Assembly: GCA_964592755.1 (NCBI GenBank)
Contig: CAZQFS010000058.1
Coordinates: 1-16,400 of the forward strand
DNA: 16,400 nucleotides
Reading direction: 5' to 3'
Origin: CAZQFS01 sp964592755
GTDB lineage: Bacteria > Hydrothermota > Tepidihabitantia > Tepidihabitantales > Tepidihabitantaceae
Translations under genes and position numbers: made by a program
The notes under the pieces: generated by a model
What the model saw: only the letters and a program-made list of their open reading frames with translations
Database searches by the model: none
Told to the model about the DNA's origin: nothing
Shown: positions 6,507 through 12,095 of the stretch, one piece after another
Position numbering within the stretch: the stretch's first letter is position 1
Layout: every line of letters begins with the position of its first letter

Positions 6507-8231
6507 CTAGTGCAACACGACAACCGGATACAGACGCCGGCGCAAGGTGGGGATGAAGTAGACACCAGGACCGGCGCGGCCGCTGAACCGACGTCCGAGT
6601 ACGTCGTAGGAGTACGCCAGCACAGGCAGCCGGGGTGAACGTGGCGTTGCGGGCGCGGAGGTACGGATGAGAGGTTCGGCTCGCACCGGCTCAGCAACCG
6701 CGGGTGGATAGGTGCCGCCGGCTTCGCGGTATCGGGCCACAATCTCGGCCAGGAAACGCGCGGCCAGAACCGGGTCGTACAGGACTAGCGTGTTCTCGTC
6801 GTTTGAGAAGTTGGCGTTGTTCGACCAGTTGGCCGAGCCGACGATGACGATGGCCGAGTCGATGACCATGACTTTCTCATGCACAGTGCCTGAGCCGAAG
6901 GGATAGGAGTCGATGAGCACCGGCACGCCGGCCGGGCGGAGTCGCCAGAACTCGCTGGCCGGGTCGCCGGCGTTGGCGCGGTCAAACGTCCCAAACACAC
7001 GGATGCCGGTCCAGTGTTGGTCAAGCAGCGCCAGGCCCAGGTCGTCATAGGTGAAAGCGTTCACGGCGAATCCCACTTCACATCGGGCTGCAGCAGCAAC
7101 TGCGGTGATGGTGTCGACGACCCAGTCCTGCGGCGAGAAGTACAGCCGTGCCCGCTGCCCATTGACGGTGAACTCGTGGGTGGGAAGGACGTCGGTCTTG
7201 GTACGATGAAAGCGGGCCCGGGTCGGGTCGGGAACCGGTCCGGTATCGCCCCACATCTGCTCGAACTCGAGCCGGAAAGCCCGGGCGAGGTCGGAGCAGG
7301 GTATTTCGAGGGCATAGTCGGCGTTCAACTCGCCGTCATTGGGGTTATAGCTTGAGTTCCAGAGCCAGTCGTTGGTTGAGTCGGCATCGGCCAGGTCCCG
7401 GAGCGCGAACTTGTGGTGCATGTAGTTTGAGGAGCCGCTGCTGCCTGAGTCGGACCAGACGACGATGCCTGAGCCGCGCAGGTAACCGACCCACGGGTCA
7501 CCCATCCGGGCGTTGTCGGTGATGACACGAACCTTGACCCCACGGCCGTGCGCCCGCATCAGGGCGAGACCGACATCGGGGCGGGACGAGTTGTAGCAGC
7601 AGTAGTCGATTGAGACTCGGGCCGAATCGAAGAAGGTCACAAGCCGGCGGGCCAGGCTGTCCGGGGAGAACCAGAGCCGGATTGTATCCGGCGCGCGGGA
7701 TGCAGTCGCGAACGAGACTTCGTCGACAAGAATCCGGTTGTTCGGCCCGGAGCTCGCGGTGCCGTAGGTGCGCAGGATGATGTCGGCGAAGCGGCTGCCC
7801 GCCGGGGCGGTGTCCGAGCCGCTCAAGAACTGCCAGCCGGCCGTGTCGCGTGAGGTCGCAACGTTCTTCGAGCGGATGTAGGACGAATCCTGCGCCCGCC
7901 AAGTGACGTATGCCCCGAGCAGGATTTCGTCGTTATCGTCCCATGCGCGGAGGGAAAGCTCGTACCGGGCGCCGGGCAGCACCGGCATGCGCTGGAGCAC
8001 ACCGGCATTGTTGCCCGTGCCGCTGACCCGGCGGACCAGGCGGCAGGCAGCCATGCCTGCGGCGACGGTGTCGGTCTGTCGGTAGACGCCGGTGCGAGTG
8101 CGGGCCTCGACCGTCCAGCCGCGAGGCGTACTGTCGTTGGTCCACTGCTCGAACCCCGGGTTCTCCAGCAAACCGGCAAGGGCGAACTGAACGGCAAGGG
8201 TAAGCGCGCAGATGGGTCGGGGCGACAACAT
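6507..8231 (-). CDS. Secreted phospholipase D-like (two HKD motifs) protein with short C-terminal sorting tail
   Basis: 574 residues. A signal peptide covers about residues 1-20 (LTLAVQFALAG). Residues 21-180 form a beta-rich module beginning LENPGFEQWTNDSTPRGW, typical of secreted carbohydrate-binding-like domains. Two complete HKD motifs follow: H272-x-K274-x4-D279 (HHKFALRD, then WNSSYN) and H451-x-K453-x4-D458 (HEKVMVID, then GSANWSNNANFSNDEN), so both halves of the active site are intact. PLD-family enzymes cleave phosphodiester bonds in phospholipids or nucleic acids; the spacing and the GSANWS context resemble secreted nuclease/PLD proteins, but the substrate cannot be told from sequence. 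The end (YDVLGRRF...GPGVYFI...VVVLH) is a shortened Por/T9SS-like tail, so export to the surface is likely. It ends almost identically to the Kelch protein (VVVLH versus IVLLH). Confidence 0.87.
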   Translation of the reverse strand: MLSPRPICALTLAVQFALAGLLENPGFEQWTNDSTPRGWTVEARTRTGVYRQTDTVAAGMAACRLVRRVSGTGNNAGVLQRMPVLPGARYELSLRAWDDNDEILLGAYVTWRAQDSSYIRSKNVATSRDTAGWQFLSGSDTAPAGSRFADIILRTYGTASSGPNNRILVDEVSFATASRAPDTIRLWFSPDSLARRLVTFFDSARVSIDYCCYNSSRPDVGLALMRAHGRGVKVRVITDNARMGDPWVGYLRGSGIVVWSDSGSSGSSNYMHHKFALRDLADADSTNDWLWNSSYNPNDGELNADYALEIPCSDLARAFRLEFEQMWGDTGPVPDPTRARFHRTKTDVLPTHEFTVNGQRARLYFSPQDWVVDTITAVAAAARCEVGFAVNAFTYDDLGLALLDQHWTGIRVFGTFDRANAGDPASEFWRLRPAGVPVLIDSYPFGSGTVHEKVMVIDSAIVIVGSANWSNNANFSNDENTLVLYDPVLAARFLAEIVARYREAGGTYPPAVAEPVRAEPLIRTSAPATPRSPRLPVLAYSYDVLGRRFSGRAGPGVYFIPTLRRRLYPVVVLH

Positions 8232-8242
8232 GGTGAATGTTA

Positions 8243-8271
8243 ATTCTCGCCGGCGTCCTGCTGCCGGTCAA
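8243..8271 (-). promoter_or_regulatory. Possible promoter of the phospholipase D-like gene
   Basis: TTGACC (8271-8266), 17 bases, GAGAAT (8248-8243), 11 bases to the ATG at 8231. No Shine-Dalgarno is visible, so a very short leader is expected. The -10 is weak (4 of 6). Confidence 0.35.
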
Positions 8272-8307
8272 TGTTATCTTGACCACCGCCGGTCGGTCTG
8301 CGTCGGC

Positions 8308-8335
8308 TTGACTTTGGGCGCGGGTTCAATACTCT
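8308..8335 (+). promoter_or_regulatory. Possible leaderless promoter of the tandem thyX gene
   Basis: TTGACT (8308-8313), 16 bases, TACTCT (8330-8335), then 7 bases to the ATG at 8343. The -10 is poor (3 of 6); an alternative AATACT at 8328-8333 would give a 14-base spacer. The geometry, however, matches the other promoters here, and no Shine-Dalgarno is present. Confidence 0.4.
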
Positions 8336-8342
8336 CAACTTG

Positions 8343-9947
8343 ATGAGAGTCAGTCTGACCGGCTTCAACGTCGAGTACGAGTTGCTCAGACGAGCCGCTC
8401 GAAGCCGCCGGCACACGTATACTCCTGAGACCATCGCCGCTGCCTACGCCCGCATCAGCCGCAGCGACCGACCGGTCGAGGAGTTGCGGGCTGAGGCCCG
8501 GACCGAACTCGAAAAGGCGCGTCGGTCGAATCTGACGATCGTGTTCGAGATGGGGCACCACTCGGTCGCTGAACACGCCGTCTTCAACCTGGACGTCTTC
8601 GGCATCTCACGCCTTGCCGCAGAGGCACTCGAACGTCATCGCCTGAACTCCTACACCGAGAAGTCGCAGCGTTACGTCGCCAGTGATGACAGCTTCGTCG
8701 TGCCGGCAGAGATTGCCGACTCTGACCATGCTGACGAGTTCCAGTCGGTCGTCCGGATGCAGAACCGGTACTACCACGAGCTTTACGCCAAGCTTGTCAA
8801 CTACTTCCAGGCACGCTATCCGGAGTGGCGTGACGAGCCGGTGCGGATTGAGAACCGGGCCAAGGAGGACGCGCGCTACATTCTGTGTCTTGCAACTGAA
8901 ACCCAGCTCGGTCTGACCACGAACGCGCGTAACCTCGAGCTGATGCTGCGCCACTTGGCCGCGGACGAGCGCAGCGAGGTGCGGTCACTTGCCGAGGAAA
9001 TCTACCAGCAGGTTGCACCGGTCGCGCCGTCGCTCATCATTTTCCAGCAGCCGACCGACTACGAGCGTAACACCTATCCGCGGCTCGCCGAGTTCGCCCA
9101 GACTTTCATGGTCTCGCCGTTCCCGCGAAGGCCCCGCAACTTCATCGCCCTGGCTGCTTCGGATGTCATCCTGGTGGACTACACCCAGAACGCCGACAAC
9201 AAACTCCTGGCCGCGCTCATGCACTCGACATCAAAGGCTTCGTTTGCCGAATGCCTGGCACGGGTCGAGCGACAGACCTTGGCCCGCAAGAAGGAGATTC
9301 TCAAACTCGCGCTCCAGGACCTACAGGCTTATGACGCGGTTCTTCGGGAGTTCGAGCACCTGAATCTGACTTTCGAGCTGGTCATCTCGGCCTCCTGCTT
9401 CGCGCAGCTCAAGCGCCACCGACTGATGTCAGTCACTGCTCAGCCCTACAACCCCAATCACGGCTGGACCATACCTCAGTCGGTCGGCGACATCAAGGAG
9501 CACCGGAGCTTCAAGGAGATGCTGGCTCGGACCGAAGAGACGTTCGACCGGATTGCGGCTCATAATCAGGCCGCGGCGCAGTATGTCCTGACCAACTCGC
9601 ACCAGCGGCGGGTTCTCGTCTCGGTGAATGCTCGTGAGCTGTACCATGTGGCCCGGCTGCGTGAGGACGGGGCGGCACAGTGGGACATCCGTGATATTGC
9701 CACCCGGATGCTTGAGCAGGCGAAGCATGTCATGCCCCTGACTCTCACCCTCGCCGCGGGCAAGGACGGCTATGCACGGGTCTACGAAGACCTGTTTGGC
9801 CGCCCGCCCGCGGTTGTCAAGCTGGACTTGCCTGGTCCCCGCCCCCTGCCTGAACATACGGCCGAGCCGTCTCCCTCGGGGCGGCGTGCAAGCCAGAGTT
9901 CACTTGAAGGCCGGGCCGCGAATCGGGAACGCGGGAGCGACACGTGA
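8343..9947 (+). CDS. thyX: Double-domain FAD-dependent thymidylate synthase (tandem ThyX)
   Basis: 534 residues, about twice the usual 220-250 of ThyX, and containing two ThyX-like domains. Domain 1 (about 1-240): GHHSVAEHAVFNLDVFGISR and the signature RHR-x7-S at 98-108 (RHRLNSYTEKS), followed by NARNLELMLRHL near 195. Domain 2 (about 270-490): FEHLNLTFELVISAS, then RHR at 358-360 but with Pro at 368 where Ser is expected, and a well-kept VNARELYHVARLRED...AQWDIR segment near 428-450. ThyX makes dTMP from dUMP with methylene-tetrahydrofolate and NAD(P)H through FAD. ThyX is normally a homotetramer with active sites at subunit interfaces, so a fused pair with complementary sites is plausible. 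A Ser/Arg-rich tail (about 505-534) looks disordered. ATG 8343 chosen over a TTG at 8340; the stop overlaps the next gene by GTGA. Confidence 0.87.
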   Translation: MRVSLTGFNVEYELLRRAARSRRHTYTPETIAAAYARISRSDRPVEELRAEARTELEKARRSNLTIVFEMGHHSVAEHAVFNLDVFGISRLAAEALERHRLNSYTEKSQRYVASDDSFVVPAEIADSDHADEFQSVVRMQNRYYHELYAKLVNYFQARYPEWRDEPVRIENRAKEDARYILCLATETQLGLTTNARNLELMLRHLAADERSEVRSLAEEIYQQVAPVAPSLIIFQQPTDYERNTYPRLAEFAQTFMVSPFPRRPRNFIALAASDVILVDYTQNADNKLLAALMHSTSKASFAECLARVERQTLARKKEILKLALQDLQAYDAVLREFEHLNLTFELVISASCFAQLKRHRLMSVTAQPYNPNHGWTIPQSVGDIKEHRSFKEMLARTEETFDRIAAHNQAAAQYVLTNSHQRRVLVSVNARELYHVARLREDGAAQWDIRDIATRMLEQAKHVMPLTLTLAAGKDGYARVYEDLFGRPPAVVKLDLPGPRPLPEHTAEPSPSGRRASQSSLEGRAANRERGSDT

Positions 9948-10297
9948 ACGTCGCGACGATACGCGAGCTGCAGGAAGCGGTCAAGTCCGGGGCACTGGAT
10001 ATCGTCGTGACTGACGAGGCGCTGGCTCGGAACGTGCTGCTCTGGAACAAGTTGCGAGCCGTGGCGAACGTCGCGGTGATAGTGATTCTCGCGGTCGGGA
10101 TATTCGCCTGGGCTGACCCTCTCGGTCTGCCGTTGTTGCGTGAGCCGTGGGCGGCAATGGCACGCCGCATCGTCCTGGCAGTTGGGGTGCTGCTGCTGTT
10201 CGCCGAATACCTGATGCCCGCAGTTCGGCTCTACAAACCGGCCGGGTCAGACGGAGCCGGGCTCAGGCTGGTGCCGCGGCGGGCCCGACCGTCCTGA
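9944..10297 (+). CDS. Small two-helix membrane protein, unknown function
   Basis: 117 residues, starting with GTG at 9944 that overlaps the thyX stop (GTGA), which argues for translational coupling and a real gene. Residues 1-34 are a soluble amphipathic segment (TIRELQEAVKSGALDIVVTDEAL). Two hydrophobic helices follow at about 38-58 (VANVAVIVILAVGIFAWA) and 75-93 (IVLAVGVLLLFAEYLMPAV), with a basic C-terminal tail (RLVPRRARPS). I recognise no family. Its link to thymidylate synthesis is by position only. It ends ten bases from the convergent gene on the minus strand, with no clear terminator between them. Confidence 0.7.
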   Translation: MNVATIRELQEAVKSGALDIVVTDEALARNVLLWNKLRAVANVAVIVILAVGIFAWADPLGLPLLREPWAAMARRIVLAVGVLLLFAEYLMPAVRLYKPAGSDGAGLRLVPRRARPS

Positions 10298-10307
10298 GTC
10301 CCATCGT

Positions 10308-10580
10308 TTATTCACCGTCATCGCCCTCGGGATGATAGTCAATCCCCGGGATGAACAGGTCGGGTTCGGGCAGCGACTCCGGTTCGGCCTTGGCCGGAGG
10401 GTGGAGTAGACGATAGACCACCGGCCTGCCCTTGACGAAATACCAGATCACGGCCGCAACCACGAGCAGCAGCATGACGATGAACCAGAAGTTGGACGGC
10501 CCGCGACGAATGCGCTGGAGCTCCTGGTAGTCGACCTTGCCCAGTTCCTCGTCGAACCTGGGCACAGATGGCTTGGGCAT
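10308..10580 (-). CDS. Small single-pass membrane protein, unknown function
   Basis: 90 residues: a charged N-terminal segment (MPKPSVPRFDEELGKVDYQE), one transmembrane helix at about 31-50 (FWFIVMLLLVVAAVIWYFV), and a proline- and acid-rich tail ending DYHPEGDDGE. Positive residues (RIRR at 23-26, K50, R52) flank both ends of the helix, so topology is unclear. No family recognised. The gene has its own convincing promoter, with the ATG six bases after the -10, which together with divergence from pcm supports it as real. Confidence 0.72.
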   Translation of the reverse strand: MPKPSVPRFDEELGKVDYQELQRIRRGPSNFWFIVMLLLVVAAVIWYFVKGRPVVYRLLHPPAKAEPESLPEPDLFIPGIDYHPEGDDGE

Positions 10581-10586
10581 AGCACA

Positions 10587-10614
10587 ATGTTAGGGCGCTT
10601 GATGCCGTTGTCAA
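10587..10614 (-). promoter_or_regulatory. Leaderless promoter of the small membrane-protein gene
   Basis: TTGACA (10614-10609), 16 bases, TAACAT (10592-10587), then 6 bases to the ATG at 10580. Same geometry as the divergent pcm promoter 20 bases away. Confidence 0.55.
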
Positions 10615-10633
10615 TGGCTGGCGTGGATGGGAT

Positions 10634-10661
10634 TTGACCGGCGGTGGACTTGTCATATACT
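10634..10661 (+). promoter_or_regulatory. Leaderless promoter of pcm
   Basis: TTGACC (10634-10639), 16 bases, TATACT (10656-10661), then 6 bases to the ATG at 10668. No Shine-Dalgarno. An in-frame ATG at 10644 lies inside the spacer and so cannot be transcribed from this promoter, which fixes the start at 10668. Confidence 0.6.
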
Positions 10662-10667
10662 TGCGCG

Positions 10668-11312
10668 ATGGACAACTACGTTCAGGCGCGGCGACGCATG
10701 GTCGAGGAGCAGATTACCGAGCGCGGGGTGCGCGACCCGCGCGTGCTTGAGGCGATGCTCGCGATTCCTCGGCACGTGTTCCTGCCCGAGAGCCAGTGGC
10801 ACCATGCGTACGAGGATCATCCGCTGCCGCTGAGTCTGGGCCAGACGATTTCCCAGCCATACATTGTGGCGGCGATGACCGAGGCCCTTGAGGTCGGGCC
10901 GACTCACAAGGTGCTGGAGATCGGCACCGGTTCAGGCTACCAGACCGCGGTCCTCGCGCGCCTCGCCGCGATGGTATACACGGTAGAGCTGCATGAGGCC
11001 TTGTCGGTGCAGGCGCGGCTGGGACTGCAGCGGCTCGACATCAGGAACGTGCGGTTCCGGGTCGGCGACGGCAACCTGGGCTGGCCCGAGTTCGCGCCAT
11101 ATGACCGGGTGATGGTCACCGCCGCGGCCGAGACCGTGCCGCCACGACTGGTCGAGCAGATGGCGGAGCGGGGACGGATTGTCATCCCGCTCGGGTCGTC
11201 CGGGTCGCAGGCTCTGACCTTGGGCGTCAAACACAGGAAGAAACTGGTGCAGCGCCACCTGATGGGCGTGTCATTCGTGCCGTTCGTGCGTCCGGCCAGG
11301 CCAGTCCCGTGA
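10668..11312 (+). CDS. pcm: Protein-L-isoaspartate O-methyltransferase
   Basis: 214 residues, the normal length. It has RRRMVEEQITERGVRDPRVLEAM at the start, then IPRHVFLPE, LPLSLGQTISQPYIVAAMTEAL (the PIMT substrate-binding motif), the SAM-binding motif VLEIGTGSGYQTAVLA (about 85-100) and YDRVMVTAAAETVPPRL. All signature regions are intact. The enzyme methylates isoaspartyl residues formed by ageing of proteins, starting their repair, in the cytoplasm with S-adenosylmethionine. The ATG at 10668 is chosen because family members begin close to this point and because the promoter lies directly upstream. Confidence 0.95.
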   Translation: MDNYVQARRRMVEEQITERGVRDPRVLEAMLAIPRHVFLPESQWHHAYEDHPLPLSLGQTISQPYIVAAMTEALEVGPTHKVLEIGTGSGYQTAVLARLAAMVYTVELHEALSVQARLGLQRLDIRNVRFRVGDGNLGWPEFAPYDRVMVTAAAETVPPRLVEQMAERGRIVIPLGSSGSQALTLGVKHRKKLVQRHLMGVSFVPFVRPARPVP

Positions 11313-11358
11313 TGCCGGGACGCGCACCAGTCAGAGTACAGTCCCGCGTTCAGGCGGG
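11304..11358 (+). terminator. Two hairpins after pcm
   Basis: GTCCCG-TGATGC-CGGGAC (11304-11321) has the pcm stop codon in its loop; a second, CCCGC-GTTCAG-GCGGG (11343-11358), follows, then GGCATTTG. Neither has a proper T-run. They lie just before the promoter of the tRNA unit, so a terminator role is reasonable but unproven. Confidence 0.35.
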
Positions 11359-11364
11359 CGGCAT

Positions 11365-11392
11365 TTGACTGAGCCGGGTTTTGCCTTATCAT
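11365..11392 (+). promoter_or_regulatory. Promoter of the tRNA-Pro-hpt-ade unit
   Basis: TTGACT (11365-11370), 16 bases, TATCAT (11387-11392): 10 of 12 consensus positions. Predicted transcription start near 11399, about 50 bases before the mature tRNA 5' end. Confidence 0.6.
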
Positions 11393-11448
11393 ATGCCGCG
11401 CCGGTCATCGTGTCAGGTCGCAGAACGTCAGGTGACCCGCCGTCAGTT

Positions 11449-11523
11449 CGGGGCGTAGCGCAGTTGGTTTAGCGCGCTTGGTTCGGGACCAAGAGGTCGC
11501 TGGTTCAAATCCAGTCGCCCCGA
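11449..11523 (+). tRNA. tRNA-Pro (anticodon CGG)
   Basis: A full cloverleaf can be drawn over 75 bases. Acceptor stem CGGGGCG (11449-11455) pairs with CGCCCCG (11516-11522), discriminator A at 11523. D arm GCGC...GCGC. Anticodon arm CTTGG-TTCGGGA-CCAAG, giving anticodon CGG, which reads the proline codon CCG. T arm GCTGG-TTCAAAT-CCAGT with the first pair a G-T wobble. The 3' CCA is not encoded (TTTCC follows), so it must be added after transcription. hpt starts 30 bases downstream with no promoter or terminator visible between, so tRNA and mRNA probably share one transcript. Confidence 0.95.
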
Positions 11524-11552
11524 TTTCCGGTACCGCAGCCGCCCGAGACGAA

Positions 11553-12095
11553 ATGGCAGACTTACCGATACTCCCTCCGGTTCTCATCACCCAGGCAGCA
11601 ATCGCGCAGCGCGTCAAGGAACTGGCAGAACAACTGTCGGCTGACTACGCGGGTCGCGAGGTGCTGCTCGTCGGCATCCTGAAAGGTTCGTGGGTATTCC
11701 TTGCCGACTTGGCGCGGCAGATGAAGATACCGGTTATCATCGACTTCATGACGGTCTCGAGCTACGGGGCGAGTACGAAGACGTCGGGAGTCGTCAAGAT
11801 AGTCTTGGACCTGAAGTGCCCGCTGGAGAATCGGGATGTGGTGGTGGTCGAGGATATCCTCGACACCGGGCTGACGCTCAAGTACATCGTGGACAGCCTG
11901 AAGCTACGCAAGCCGCGCAGTTTGAGGGTTGTTGCCTTGATGGACAAGCCGGCACGGCGCAAGGTGGACATCAAAGCGGACTACGTCGGGTTTGAGGTGC
12001 CGGACCGGTTTGTGGTCGGCTACGGCGCGGACTGCGGCGAGCAGTTCCGCCACCTGCCCTATGTAGGTTACATCGAGGAGAAGAGCAATGGCTAA
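11553..12095 (+). CDS. hpt: Hypoxanthine phosphoribosyltransferase
   Basis: 180 residues, the usual bacterial length. The PRPP-binding motif VVVVEDILDTGLTL is at about 96-109, preceded by VLLVGILKGSWVFLADL (38-54) and DFMTVSSYG (64-72), and followed by ALMDKPARRKV and DYVGFEVPDRFVVGYG (143-158), which binds the purine. It converts hypoxanthine (and usually guanine) with PRPP to IMP or GMP in the cytoplasm. The ATG at 11553 is chosen; the frame stays open to a GTG at 11478, but that lies inside the tRNA. The stop (TAA 12093-12095) overlaps the ATG of the adenine deaminase gene by eight bases, and the two enzymes are consecutive steps of adenine salvage. Confidence 0.93.
   Translation: MADLPILPPVLITQAAIAQRVKELAEQLSADYAGREVLLVGILKGSWVFLADLARQMKIPVIIDFMTVSSYGASTKTSGVVKIVLDLKCPLENRDVVVVEDILDTGLTLKYIVDSLKLRKPRSLRVVALMDKPARRKVDIKADYVGFEVPDRFVVGYGADCGEQFRHLPYVGYIEEKSNG

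Noticed and set aside
11478..11552. N-terminal extension of hpt to the GTG at 11478
   Set aside because: These codons are part of the tRNA-Pro gene and the residues (MVRDQEVAGSNPV) are the usual false translation of a tRNA.
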